Counted from the stretch's first letter, positions 1 to 9,347 are shown. The stretch is DNA of 21,055 nt from JAMCZU01 sp964479405 (GCA_964479405.1 CAYZMA010000017.1:1-21055), one strand, 5' to 3'. Made by a program: numbers and translations. Notes: generated from the sequence alone by a model not told the origin.

Positions 1-24
1 ATTTAAGAAATCAGGGGGAAAATA

Positions 25-2052
25 ATGAATAGTCCCGAAGCAGGGTTTGATCCGGAAGAACTAGAGGCAGAACAACCCGTTGAACAACAGCGTGGATTTT
101 GGGGTCGCATTTTACGGCGAAACCCGGAAAGAAACGAGCAGGCGGAACGTCGCAACACACCTGAAGAATTAGTTGAACAAATATCGCAAATGACCGCTGT
201 CCAGTGGCGTGAAAGACAAATTCAAGAAAAGTATGGCAATGGACGACTTGGGCAGTTGCGGGCTTTTACCGCCGGTGAACGCGATTTTGATATGGATGAA
301 AATGGTCAAATAGAGCAAAGAGCATGGCGAGAATTGTCTAGAAAAGCTTTAACAACTGTTTTTAATCGTCGGACGGCTTTGGCTACGGGTACATTAGGTG
401 TAATCGGGCTTTTTACCGGTGGCGTTGGTTTGCCGGCGGCTGGAGCTCTTTTTGGGTCAATGGCAGGTCGCGGAGCAGTAGAGGCTTGGCATTCGCTTAA
501 TGGCAGAGAAAGAGGTTTGAGAGAGGAAATTGCCCGAAGCCAATATCGTGAATGGTTTCGTCATCACGAACAAGCCATTTCAACTCAAGAAGAAGGGATT
601 GACAACGATACTCGCAATCAGCGGATAGGCGAATTAGTTGACAATGTTCATCAAACAAATGAAGAAATAACGGTTCGTGAGGGAGAAATTATTCAAGAAC
701 AAGGCATTTGGAATCGCCGCCGGCGAATTGGTGAATTTTTAGGCGGAGCAGTAGGTTTAGCTACTGGCATTTGGTCTGGTTTCACTGAACTTTCAAAACA
801 TGCGATGACAATGGATATTGATGGCAACAAAGTTACCCATTTGGTGGAGCGAGTTAATAATGCCTGGCACTATGTTTATAATACACAGCAAGGTATTGCC
901 GACGCTATATCAAGAGGGGCTCATGTGACTAAAGATGCCGCCGGTTATGCTATTCACGCTTTGGGCGAATCAACCGGGCAGGTGGTATTGCATGCGGCTC
1001 AAAATTTAGCCGGTAGAGTAGCTGAAGTTGGTGGTGTAGTGGCTGGTTTATATCTCGGAAGATTATCCGAGCGACACTCTGAAGAAGGTGCTCAAGAGCA
1101 ATACGATCAAGAATTAGCAAGTAGAGAAAGAAATAGTAGAGAAGAACGCGAATTTCAACGCGAGCAAGTGCCCGGTCCGGCTGGACCTGAACCGGTGGCG
1201 CAAGAACAATTGCAATGGCAAGAGCAATTTCAAGCTAGAGAAAAGCCAGTGCCGACAGTTGGTCAGGTTTGGGTGATTGAAATTAATGGGCAGTTTGGGG
1301 CAGTGATGGTAAATAGTGTGGATTTTGGTAGTAATCAAGCCAACATTTCCAGATTAGATGAACAATTGCGACCAATATTAGACCAAAATGGCAATCCTTT
1401 GCCAGAAATAGCTTATAATCTACAAGATATTTTAAATTATGGCACCGTTCGGGAAAATTTTGTTGCCAATTGGGCGAGACAATTTCGGCCCGGTGATCAA
1501 ATTGATCTTTTGGGTTATCAATTATTAGACAATCGTGGTCACGAGGTGGTCAATGGTCGTTATCAAATTGATATTGATGCCGAGCACAATAATCAGGTTA
1601 TTTTACATCAAGAAAATCAACCTGATACTCATTTAGATGGTTTTGGCTTAGCTTTTTTCGGTCTTAACAAACTAACGCCAGAGCATCAGCAACAACCATT
1701 ACAGAGAGAACGAGTGCCACGACCAGCACAAAGACAGATTTGGCATGTGAATGAACCAGATCAATTGCCCCCAAATTTGCGGGGCAAATTGCCAGAATTT
1801 TTTGTAATCCAAAGTGTCAATGTGGATCAGGAGGAGATAAATATTCATAGTAGAGATGATCAGAATCAAAAATTTACAATTTCTTTTGATAGTTGGCCGG
1901 TGGTTTTTGGGGTTTCGGAAAGAAGGGGTGAAGTGGCGCAACAGGCACAACCGGCGCAACCGCAAGGCGGAGGTGGGCAACAGGGCGGTGGTCAGCCCCG
2001 TGGTGGTAAAGGGGGCGGTCGTCGCGGTGGCGGTCAACCGAATCAGTCATAA
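25..2052 (+). CDS. Orphan protein with glycine-zipper-like hydrophobic segments and Gly/Arg-rich tail
   Basis: I do not recognise this 675-residue protein. The ATG at 25 follows an AGGGGG ribosome binding site at 14-19. The N-terminal 110 residues are rich in Glu, Gln and Arg. Three Gly/Ala-rich hydrophobic stretches follow, at about 117-150, 236-256 and 330-346, and they could be membrane segments or glycine zippers. Residues 350-410 are charged and probably coiled. A more globular, Asn/Asp/Gln-rich region spans about 410-635, and the last 30 residues are a Gly/Arg/Gln-rich tail. There is no obvious signal peptide. It converges on the Ala/Pro-rich membrane protein and shares a terminator with it. 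The nearby VirB6-like gene hints at an envelope or secretion role, but that is only an inference from position. The upstream promoter lies outside the window. Confidence 0.8.
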   Translation: MNSPEAGFDPEELEAEQPVEQQRGFWGRILRRNPERNEQAERRNTPEELVEQISQMTAVQWRERQIQEKYGNGRLGQLRAFTAGERDFDMDENGQIEQRAWRELSRKALTTVFNRRTALATGTLGVIGLFTGGVGLPAAGALFGSMAGRGAVEAWHSLNGRERGLREEIARSQYREWFRHHEQAISTQEEGIDNDTRNQRIGELVDNVHQTNEEITVREGEIIQEQGIWNRRRRIGEFLGGAVGLATGIWSGFTELSKHAMTMDIDGNKVTHLVERVNNAWHYVYNTQQGIADAISRGAHVTKDAAGYAIHALGESTGQVVLHAAQNLAGRVAEVGGVVAGLYLGRLSERHSEEGAQEQYDQELASRERNSREEREFQREQVPGPAGPEPVAQEQLQWQEQFQAREKPVPTVGQVWVIEINGQFGAVMVNSVDFGSNQANISRLDEQLRPILDQNGNPLPEIAYNLQDILNYGTVRENFVANWARQFRPGDQIDLLGYQLLDNRGHEVVNGRYQIDIDAEHNNQVILHQENQPDTHLDGFGLAFFGLNKLTPEHQQQPLQRERVPRPAQRQIWHVNEPDQLPPNLRGKLPEFFVIQSVNVDQEEINIHSRDDQNQKFTISFDSWPVVFGVSERRGEVAQQAQPAQPQGGGGQQGGGQPRGGKGGGRRGGGQPNQS

Positions 2053-2070
2053 TTATAAATATATATAAGA

Positions 2071-2103
2071 AAAAGAGCCTCGACGAATTGTCAAGGCTCT
2101 TTT
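2071..2103. terminator. Bidirectional intrinsic terminator
   Basis: Arms 2071-2084 and 2090-2103 form a 14-bp stem with one mismatch around a five-base loop. It is A-rich on one side and T-rich on the other, so it can end transcription of the plus-strand gene stopping at 2052 and of the minus-strand gene stopping at 2115. Confidence 0.85.
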
Positions 2104-2114
2104 GTAAGTAGGGA

Positions 2115-3219
2115 CTATGGACCTGTTATACCAGCAGTCATTCCTGCCGCGGTTACGGGTGTAACCGGTGCCGGAGCAGGAGTAGCCGGTGTTGTTGCAG
2201 CGGGAGCGGGGGGAGCAGGTGGAACGGGAGTGGCAGGAACAACAGGAGGGGGAGCCGGGGTCGGCGGGGTCGGAGTTATTGCAACNNNNNNNNNNGGTAG
2301 CCGTTGGTGCAGCGGGAGTCACTGGAGCGGGAGCGGGAGGCACTGGAGCTACCACGACGGTAGCCGGAGGCGCTGGCGCGGCCGGAGCCGCTGGTGCCGC
2401 TGGTGCGGCAGGAGCAGAAGCTATAGGAGGAATGATGACTACAGTTCCTCCACTAGAACTTCCACCGGCAACTATGGGTTTGCGATCCCTTGAAATACTG
2501 GCATAGATGCCATGACCAGAGATGGATGCCGAAACATTCTCGCCATCTTCGGCATTGGCTTCAAGAGTTTTTAAGGCGATGTCCTTGCCAATTTCGGCTC
2601 TTCTAGTCTGGAGATCGTCTCTTTTTGTTCGCTCTTCAATATCTTTCTTTGTATTTTGAAGGGCAAGAATACCGAGGATGCCACCAACAAGTGCAGCGAC
2701 AAAGAACATAAGACCAATGCCGCCCATTACAATCATAGCGATCTGCATTTTACTTTTCCTTTCCTCCGGGGTTTCCGGAAGTGACGGTGCCGGTTTGACT
2801 TCTGCCGGCGGAGTGGTAAAAGTGAGGTAATTGATTGTCACCGGCCGTTGGGCTGATGATTTTTCAACTACGCGAGTAGTTCGGTAGACCACTCTTGTGG
2901 TTGATTTGCCAGTGGCATAATAATGAGAATGATTTTTAAGGGCGAAATCGCCTCTTAACACCCGCTTCGTTGCCTCCTCGTTGCCATCCCGTGTTTGCCA
3001 CCGGGGCCACTGGGAAGGACGAGATGGAGGGGTGGATACAACTGTTGGTTGATCTGGTGGGGGTGCCACCGAGCCAACCGTGCCAACCTGTTGGTCTTCT
3101 TGAGGAACGCCAGAATTGACACTGATCGTGCCTTCGCCAACAGGCGTGTCGGCAAAGGCTCCAATCAAGAAAAGAGTCATTAGTGCGACTACTAAGGTCG
3201 CCAGTCTAACCTGTTTCAT
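2115..3219 (-). CDS. Membrane-anchored Ala/Pro-rich protein, interrupted by an assembly gap
   Basis: Unrecognised. ATG at 3219, with AAGGAGG at 3227-3233 seven bases upstream. Residues 1-24 form a signal peptide or anchor (Lys/Arg, hydrophobic core, AFA then DTP). Residues 25-157 are Pro/Ser/Thr-rich. A strong membrane segment lies at about 158-187, followed by a short charged coil at 188-215. From about 265 to the end the protein is a low-complexity Ala/Pro/Val/Thr tail. The Ns at 2286-2295 fall in this tail. Reading straight through ten Ns gives a Cys/Ser-rich nonsense tail ending near 2053. Restarting in phase at 2285 continues the Ala/Pro/Thr composition (VAITPTPPTPAPPP) to a TAG at 2115-2117, so 2115 is the likely true end. 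The minimum length is about 364 residues plus the gap. It may be an envelope protein with a Pro-rich stalk; function is unknown. Confidence 0.75.
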
Positions 3220-3259
3220 CTGAATACCTCCTTTTCTGAATATGTAGTGATAATATCTA

Positions 3260-3278
3260 ACCCTATTAGAAATAGGGT
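3260..3278. repeat. Perfect 8-bp inverted repeat upstream of the Ala/Pro-rich gene
   Basis: ACCCTATT, then AGA, then AATAGGGT. It lies about 40 bp upstream of the start codon at 3219, so it may be a leader hairpin or an operator. It has no T-run, so it is not a typical terminator. Confidence 0.4.
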
Positions 3279-3310
3279 AAAAGTGGATAATTTGTTAATT
3301 TGCGTTTTGG

Positions 3311-3332
3311 CAAGTGAATTTGACCTCACTTG
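3311..3332. repeat. 7-bp inverted repeat, possible operator
   Basis: CAAGTGA and TCACTTG are separated by eight bases. The repeat lies between the terminator of the upstream minus-strand cluster and the Ala/Pro-rich gene, where a promoter for that gene should be. I found no convincing -10 and -35 pair, so the role is a guess. Confidence 0.3.
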
Positions 3333-3351
3333 GAAAACATCACATTGTATC

Positions 3352-3376
3352 AAAAATCCCCTCGTTTGTCAAGGGG
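3352..3376 (-). terminator. Intrinsic terminator of the VirB6-like cluster
   Basis: On the minus strand a 7-bp GC-rich stem (CCCCTTG with CGAGGGG, one G-U pair, loop ACAAA) is followed by ATTTTTG. It lies about 30 bp past the stop codon at 3405 and separates that cluster from the gene starting at 3219. Confidence 0.7.
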
Positions 3377-3404
3377 GAGGCGTGAAATTATTAATATAAA
3401 ATAT

Positions 3405-4400
3405 TTAGCGTCTTAATTGTGCGATGTTTGGAGTGAGTTCTTCAGTTGCCTGACGAAGCTGGTAACCAATTCTATAAATTGGATTGTCGCGGTCTAGTCG
3501 TGATCCAATTAAATCTTCTGTTCGTCGGTGCAATCTATTAATAAAATCAGATGAATCTTCTAGTTTTCTTTGTAACGATCGCCATTCTAAATTTAGCTGG
3601 TCCAAATTTTCTTGTAAGGCGTTTTCGGCGTTTGGACTATTATTTTCAAAAGAAATACTGACGCGGTGAAGATTGTCTACGCTTTCTAAAATATTTTGGA
3701 TTTGCCCGCGTATCTGGTAGAGTAATTCGTCTTTAAATTTATTTAATGGTTGAAACCAAGCTTCACGTGGTGAAACATTGTCAATATCGCTTTTAATTCT
3801 GCCGGCAATTAATCTGACTTCTTCGGCTAACTCTTGATTTTGCCGGAGAAGAATTTTTATTTCTTCCGATTTGGGAATTTCTTTTTGTTCTTGTTCTGAC
3901 GGTGTTTCTTCTTTGTTGGGTTGTTCTGTTTCTGCTACTTGTGCTTCTGGCTCAGTCACTTCTTGAGGAGGGTTTATCTCGGTTGTTTGATTATTAGTCA
4001 CACCAGATAATTCTTCCCGAGATGTAATTAGAAGTTCTTTTTTTAGACGATCTTCACGACGCCACTGGCTGTATCTATGCCTAATTTCATCAGTTGCTTT
4101 ACTTAACCATTCGTCGCCATATTGTTGAGCCAGTGGAGTGTCTTTATGTTTTGAAAATTCGTCTCGAGCCTCTTTTAAACTGTCTTTCTCTTCTTCGTGC
4201 CAATTATTAATTCTATTATCAATTTCGGTCAGTTTTTGATCAACCATTACCAGTTTTTGTTCTGGAGTAAGCTCCCTGTTTTGTAGAAGTTGGTCAATTT
4301 TTTCTTGAGCCTGAGTTTTAGCATATTCTAAATCATTATCAACATCGGGTGATTTTTCAGCACCTTCTTGATTATTTTGAGGTTGATTTAATATTTCCAT
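3405..4400 (-). CDS. Orphan charged coiled-coil protein
   Basis: Unrecognised protein of 331 residues with no signal peptide or membrane segment. Residues 20-130 are helical and highly charged. About 130-180 is a disordered Glu/Pro/Gln/Thr-rich linker. About 180-331 is a second helical, coiled-coil-prone region. The ATG at 4400 directly follows the TAA of the preceding gene (4401-4403), so the two are translationally coupled. It is the last gene of the run VirB6-like, 257-residue orphan, then this one, with a terminator just downstream. Being cytoplasmic and coiled, it could be an adaptor or scaffold for the membrane machinery encoded upstream, but this is inferred from position only. Confidence 0.8.
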   Translation of the reverse strand: MEILNQPQNNQEGAEKSPDVDNDLEYAKTQAQEKIDQLLQNRELTPEQKLVMVDQKLTEIDNRINNWHEEEKDSLKEARDEFSKHKDTPLAQQYGDEWLSKATDEIRHRYSQWRREDRLKKELLITSREELSGVTNNQTTEINPPQEVTEPEAQVAETEQPNKEETPSEQEQKEIPKSEEIKILLRQNQELAEEVRLIAGRIKSDIDNVSPREAWFQPLNKFKDELLYQIRGQIQNILESVDNLHRVSISFENNSPNAENALQENLDQLNLEWRSLQRKLEDSSDFINRLHRRTEDLIGSRLDRDNPIYRIGYQLRQATEELTPNIAQLRR

Positions 4401-5174
4401 TTATTTACTTTTGATTTTTTCTAAAATTGCTGCAATATTTTCTACATTATTTAGTTGTTCAATGATATTATATTTATTCGCGTACTGAATTACATTCAAT
4501 GCCTCCTTAGTTTTTTGGAAGATATCTATTAATACCAGATAATTTTGTTTTTGTGTTAAGGAATCAACTTCAAAATTGCTTCTACCCAAGGTTTTAAGTA
4601 TGCTTCCGATTTCGTCAATCTGTTCTTTTGCGGGGTCTTGAAATTTAATTATCATTGTCTGGATAGCCATTGAAAGATCATTGATTTTTAAGACATAAAA
4701 ATTTATTTTATTCTTTGGCAAGGTTTTAATAACATTGATATCTAAAAAGATTTCTTCGGCAATTTTTATGAGAGCTATTTTTTTCATGTTTTTGAGTCCG
4801 TTAACTAAACCAACACAATCTGTCTGCAGTGTTGATAATTGTTCAGAATTAATTAATTCAAGACCTGGGCATATTAAGTTAATATCTGTTTTAAATTTTT
4901 CTAATCCGGTTTGCAAATTAGTGTTAATAAATATTTCCAATATTTTTGTAGCAACATTTTGGGGAATAATTTGATAATTTTTAAAAAGTTGACTAAGCAT
5001 TAAAACCCGTTCTGCTAAAAGCATGCTGGCGATATTTATTTCAAGATCATTGGCTAAGGTTGTTCTAATGATTTCTTTGTTATTTTCAACTTCTTCCCAA
5101 GATAAATTTCTTAGGTTTTCTTTAATTTGATTTATTTTTTCAACTTCTTCATTGAAAAAAGCTTGTTTATTCAT
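4401..5174 (-). CDS. Orphan helical cytoplasmic protein
   Basis: Unrecognised protein of 257 residues. It is Leu/Ile/Asn/Lys-rich and predicted to be almost wholly helical, without a signal peptide, membrane segment or visible catalytic motif. The ATG at 5174 has an AAGGAG ribosome binding site about four bases upstream. The gene starts nine bases after the stop codon of the VirB6-like gene and abuts the next start codon, so the three genes almost certainly form one operon. Its base composition is more AT-rich than its neighbours. It may be a partner of the secretion-like membrane protein, with no direct evidence. Confidence 0.8.
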   Translation of the reverse strand: MNKQAFFNEEVEKINQIKENLRNLSWEEVENNKEIIRTTLANDLEINIASMLLAERVLMLSQLFKNYQIIPQNVATKILEIFINTNLQTGLEKFKTDINLICPGLELINSEQLSTLQTDCVGLVNGLKNMKKIALIKIAEEIFLDINVIKTLPKNKINFYVLKINDLSMAIQTMIIKFQDPAKEQIDEIGSILKTLGRSNFEVDSLTQKQNYLVLIDIFQKTKEALNVIQYANKYNIIEQLNNVENIAAILEKIKSK

Positions 5175-5183
5175 TAAACTCCT

Positions 5184-8100
5184 TTATAATCTTTCAACAA
5201 ATCCAGCAACATTCCTTCCGATACCAGAGGAACCTGCTACAGCCACAACAATATTACCTTGAGCGTCTCTTATGGGTTGGCCCGTAGCGGGATCAATTTG
5301 GGCAAATCCACCAGTATTATCAGCCATCTGAAGTTCATTAATTATTGATGTTGCAAAACCTCTTTGTTGCATATCTCCGTTTGTATCAAGAACTAATCGT
5401 TCTAATGTTTGAGCATCAATTCGTTGTAAAGCGTTGTTGTTAGTTTGGGCACGAGCTATTGTGAGTATATGTTGTCTGGCTCCGCCATCCATTCTGTCCC
5501 AAACTCGGTTGGTACCCTCATTTAAGAATCCTTGGTTTGCCGTGTTAAGAATATGTGAATAGCCTTGTAAAGCATGGCCCATTGTTCTAGAGTCTTTAAG
5601 ATTGATTTGCAACGAGGCCATTTTAGTAGATAACCCAAGAGTAGCTTCAGCAGAAGAAGTTCTTTGATTATTGAAAAAATCAATAGCGTCTTGTTGATTC
5701 CATTCAAAGGGTCCCATTGAGTCACCATTAATAATACTATTAGCAATAGAAGTAGGTGCATTACTAGAGGCATCATCTTGAGCGTCAGCATAAGCTCTTT
5801 TATTGATGATGGCAAAATATCTTGTTCGTTGGAGTCTATTCAAAGAATTGCCTTCGTGTTGAGTAATTTGAGCATCGGTCATACCCTGATTTCGAAGATT
5901 TTGTCTTTCTGTTTGTAAATTTTGATCAGCTGTTTGCACAGCTTGTTCGGGAGTATTTTCATGTGTCATACCTACTGTTTCCCTGGCTCTGTCAAGATCT
6001 GATAATGCCGTACGCAAATCATCAGGAATTTCTCGATTAGCTCTTAATCGTTCTACAGCGATAGTTACCGTACTGTCTTCTTTTCTTTTTTCTAATCTTA
6101 ATTGGGAGTTTGCAATATCTGCCTCAAACTCGGCTAGTTCTCTGCCTCTCTGAGTATTATAGATATTAAACGTTTGATCTTGCTTGGATTGTTCCAATCT
6201 TGAGGTAGCCATTGAGTCATTAATTTGCTCATTCATCTCTGCTTGTCCTTCATCTGCCAAGTAATAAGTTGTTGTTCTTGTTTGCTTGCCTCTTTCAAGA
6301 TTTTTCTTTGCTCTTTCGCGTTGCGCTTCTCTTTCTTCTTCAAGTCCGCCTAATCGTTGACGACGTTCTTCTTTTAATGTATCTTTTCTTCTTTCTCGTT
6401 CTCCTTTTAATCCCGCCATTGTTTCTTCGTGTTGGGTGCGCCAACGACCCAAAGGAGTATATCTTTCAGCTGCTAAATTAGCTCTTTCTTTCCAAGCATC
6501 TTTCTTATTTTGAGCGAATTCTTCCACTGGCTTCCTCGCCCACCCGCCCTTTTTCGTCCCAAAGAGCGAACCCATGGCGCCACCCCAGGCGGACATAATG
6601 GCTCCGCCCAGTTTCCAAGGTATTAGGATGGCAAAATAGACAAGAGCGATTATTATAATCCAGCCAACAATGCCAGTGCCAGCACCATTTGCTTTTGCTA
6701 CAGTTGCGACCATAATTAAAAACATCGCAAGTGGTTTCATAAAGACAAATTTGGTCGTCCAGCTCCACCATTGCTTAAAAAGACTTTGGGTGGGGGGAAA
6801 AGCCAAGGCAACAAAAGCTAAAGGAGCGGCAATGCCTAAAAGTATAATGGCGGCGTAACGGATGTAAAACATTACGCCTAAGATAAAGAAAGCGGCAATC
6901 GCAAAAATACTAAAAAATAGAGCTATAAATAATCCACCAACCGTATTCCAGCCATGGGCGAATGATGGAAGTTGATTTGGGCTTAAGCCAAAATCTGAAA
7001 TTAGTTTTTTGACGGCTTCACCAGGTGATCCATCCATAAAAGAATTGGTCAAAATATTTGCGGTATCAATTAACATTCGCATAATGAGCAATGAAAAATT
7101 AGCTAAAATAACACCAAGAATTAGTAAAGGTAGCATTTTTTTAATGGCGTAAGTGTCGTATTGAATATGTAAGATATTGACAATTCCAAGGAATAATAAA
7201 ACCACAACCAAAAATAGGTCGGTTAAAGTTAAAACAAATTTCCAAATCGTAATTACCCAGCCCCATGAACTTGGACCATTGGTAAAAGCTTCAATTAAGG
7301 GCGGAACGGTTTTATCTTCTATATTAGTAGCTGTTTGAGCATGGGCTTGAGAAATTATTAGATCGCTTGTTAGGGCAGATAATTTAAGGTTATCTGGCGG
7401 ATGATAGGCTTCAAAAACAGTATAAAACAATCCATCAACTATCATTTGAGCTAAATTACCAATTATGCCCAAAACGCCACAAAGAGCTTTGGCGATCCAA
7501 TATTCAGTACTAAAAGCTTGTGTAATTGGTAGTCCGCAGGTATCGGCGACGTTTGTGCCAAGAGATTCATCTCTTTGAATTATTTTGACTCCCCATTTAG
7601 ATAACTGTCTTTTACCATCAATCTTGTCGCTATCGGGGCAATCACCAACCGTATATGGCCCATCTTTGTATGCCTTATTAATTAAATTATCGTAGAGCGT
7701 TTTTTCGTCATAAGAAAAAATAGGAGCTTTTGGTAAAAAATCATCGTCGAGTGCTTCCTTTAATTTTGTGACTACAATAGGTTGACTGCTCGGATCACAA
7801 TCTTTAATTCTTAGAGCTAAGTTTGGGTAAGAAGGACTTGTAGCAACAAAGTAAAAATAGATGGCTTTGGCTGCACCGGTTGATTCCAGAATATAGTTTA
7901 ATGTAAAAGTTAAGTCAGGTCTTTTAGCGTCGGGATATCCATTAAAAGCGTCTTTACCAGAAATAAAAATTGATGGTGGTTTATCTCCGTTGTTTTTAAT
8001 TTTTAAATTTTGAAAATGTCCTCCGTCCGGAAAAAAACAATCGCCATATTCTTGTGCTGTAAGTTCGGAGCCAACAGCGGCACATTTACCTCCGATTAAT

Positions 8101-8780
8101 GATTGTTTTTGAGCATTTGTGCTCGTAACATAACTATATAACAAGCTTGCTTTATCTTGATCGCTAGCATTGTGCTTAAATGTCACGCCTATAATAGGAG
8201 AATCTGGCCCTTGCTCGGTCACGACCCATACGAGACCTCCTTGTTGATCAGGGTTGGAGCCAACATTTTCGTATGCCAAATAATATTCGTATGGACAAGT
8301 AATTTTTTGCAAATTATTATCACCCGTAATTTTTCTACATTCGCCTTGAGCTTTTTTAAAAATTCCCTTAATAGAATCTGTTGAATCGTCGATGATTAAA
8401 TAAAAGGAGTCTAGACCAGGTAACTGATACAGCGAATATTTTCTTTGAGCTGATTGCTTAAGGTCTTCCCATTGAAGTTGTGCGATTTTTGCTGGATAGT
8501 CTTCTTGATCAAAAAAATTCCAAAATTTTATAGAAGTTCTGTTTTTATATTCGACAGTAATTGTGGTCTGACCTACATCAGTAGAGCTTATGATGTCTTT
8601 AATGGTTCCGTCAGATAATCTTTGAAAATGATGATCTTTTAAATTAAAGTCAGTTCGCGACCAGTCTGGTGTAGCCGCTTTTGTAGTTTGGGGATTTCCA
8701 AAAAGTCCCAAAAACCCCCCGCTAAAAATAGCGATGGCGAAAGTCCAAATTAAAAGCTTCTTCAGCCGTCCAATATTCAA
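5184..8780 (-). CDS. VirB6/TrbL-like polytopic membrane protein with large N- and C-terminal extensions
   Basis: 1198 residues. The start is TTG at 8780, with AAGGAGG at 8785-8791 four bases upstream. Residues 1-36 look like a signal peptide (Lys-rich start, hydrophobic core, TTKAA). About 37-430 is a large extracytoplasmic domain with scattered Cys pairs. The membrane domain runs from about 433 to 735: segments near 433-458, 508-535, 545-573, 614-640, 641-663, 680-700 and 707-730. This layout and the hydrophobic patches resemble the VirB6/TrbL channel family of type IV secretion. From about 750 to 950 there is an Arg/Glu-rich coiled coil, then a Gln/Asn-rich helical C-terminus to 1198. VirB6 proteins are usually 300-400 residues, so both extensions are unusual. 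No VirB4 or VirD4 ATPase is in the window. The family call is from topology, not from a diagnostic motif. Confidence 0.65.
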   Translation of the reverse strand: MNIGRLKKLLIWTFAIAIFSGGFLGLFGNPQTTKAATPDWSRTDFNLKDHHFQRLSDGTIKDIISSTDVGQTTITVEYKNRTSIKFWNFFDQEDYPAKIAQLQWEDLKQSAQRKYSLYQLPGLDSFYLIIDDSTDSIKGIFKKAQGECRKITGDNNLQKITCPYEYYLAYENVGSNPDQQGGLVWVVTEQGPDSPIIGVTFKHNASDQDKASLLYSYVTSTNAQKQSLIGGKCAAVGSELTAQEYGDCFFPDGGHFQNLKIKNNGDKPPSIFISGKDAFNGYPDAKRPDLTFTLNYILESTGAAKAIYFYFVATSPSYPNLALRIKDCDPSSQPIVVTKLKEALDDDFLPKAPIFSYDEKTLYDNLINKAYKDGPYTVGDCPDSDKIDGKRQLSKWGVKIIQRDESLGTNVADTCGLPITQAFSTEYWIAKALCGVLGIIGNLAQMIVDGLFYTVFEAYHPPDNLKLSALTSDLIISQAHAQTATNIEDKTVPPLIEAFTNGPSSWGWVITIWKFVLTLTDLFLVVVLLFLGIVNILHIQYDTYAIKKMLPLLILGVILANFSLLIMRMLIDTANILTNSFMDGSPGEAVKKLISDFGLSPNQLPSFAHGWNTVGGLFIALFFSIFAIAAFFILGVMFYIRYAAIILLGIAAPLAFVALAFPPTQSLFKQWWSWTTKFVFMKPLAMFLIMVATVAKANGAGTGIVGWIIIIALVYFAILIPWKLGGAIMSAWGGAMGSLFGTKKGGWARKPVEEFAQNKKDAWKERANLAAERYTPLGRWRTQHEETMAGLKGERERRKDTLKEERRQRLGGLEEEREAQRERAKKNLERGKQTRTTTYYLADEGQAEMNEQINDSMATSRLEQSKQDQTFNIYNTQRGRELAEFEADIANSQLRLEKRKEDSTVTIAVERLRANREIPDDLRTALSDLDRARETVGMTHENTPEQAVQTADQNLQTERQNLRNQGMTDAQITQHEGNSLNRLQRTRYFAIINKRAYADAQDDASSNAPTSIANSIINGDSMGPFEWNQQDAIDFFNNQRTSSAEATLGLSTKMASLQINLKDSRTMGHALQGYSHILNTANQGFLNEGTNRVWDRMDGGARQHILTIARAQTNNNALQRIDAQTLERLVLDTNGDMQQRGFATSIINELQMADNTGGFAQIDPATGQPIRDAQGNIVVAVAGSSGIGRNVAGFVERL

Positions 8781-8810
8781 AAAACCTCCTTGAGATACAA
8801 GACTATTTCT

Positions 8811-8839
8811 ATTATAACACGATATAGAAAATTTATTTA
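8811..8839 (-). promoter_or_regulatory. Possible promoter of the VirB6-like operon
   Basis: A perfect TATAAT on the minus strand (8811-8816) lies 30 bp upstream of the TTG start, in the short gap after the TPR gene. The -35 (TAAATA, 17-bp spacer) is poor, so this may instead be read-through from the TPR gene. Confidence 0.35.
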
Positions 8840-9330
8840 CTTTTTGTTAGGTACTCATACTTTTCCTGTGCCTTTTTGCCGTTATCAGCATCACCAGATT
8901 GATTGTAAGCAATGGCAAGAAGTTCATAAGTGCGGGGGTTAATCGGATCAATGGCTTCGGCTTTTTTTAAGGAATCAAGGGCATCTTGGGGCTGATTATT
9001 TTTAAGTTCAGAGTAACCGCGCCAAACCCAGCCGTCTCTGTAAGTCGGGTCAAGGTTGGTTGCTTTTTGAAAAGCTATCAAGGCTAAATCGTCATTTTGG
9101 GCGTTTGTAAAATTAATGCCCATTTTGCAAGCGGTATAAGCATCGGTTTGAGAGGCAATATTTTGGCGAAATTGCTCTTTTTGAGCCTCAATCGGTCCGG
9201 ACATTTGTTTAATTAACTTATTGGTATAAAAGCCGGAAAAAACCTGAATCCCAAAATAGGCGACAATTAAAAATGCCCCAATGATAATTAAACGAACTAA
9301 ATTGTTTTCAAGATTACGAGTGTCTGACAT
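8833..9330 (-). CDS. TPR-repeat protein with N-terminal membrane anchor
   Basis: 165 residues. A single membrane segment lies at about 11-33. The rest is soluble, with about two and a half tetratricopeptide repeats from residue 75 to the end: the pattern A..AF.KA..LDP, W...G, DAL.SL.KA..IDP, LA.AY is clear. TPR arrays mediate protein-protein contacts, so this is probably an anchored scaffold or assembly factor. It lies between valS and the VirB6-like gene on the same strand. No good ribosome binding site precedes the ATG at 9330, and a palindromic repeat ends 18 bp upstream of it. The family is clear; the partner is unknown. Confidence 0.8.
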   Translation of the reverse strand: MSDTRNLENNLVRLIIIGAFLIVAYFGIQVFSGFYTNKLIKQMSGPIEAQKEQFRQNIASQTDAYTACKMGINFTNAQNDDLALIAFQKATNLDPTYRDGWVWRGYSELKNNQPQDALDSLKKAEAIDPINPRTYELLAIAYNQSGDADNGKKAQEKYEYLTKSK

Positions 9331-9347
9331 AAATCAACTTTTTCTAT

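Noticed and set aside
2189..2506. Open Gly/Ala-rich frames on the plus strand opposite the Ala/Pro-rich gene
   Set aside because: They are the complement of a low-complexity Ala/Pro coding stretch, have no ribosome binding site and cross the N gap.
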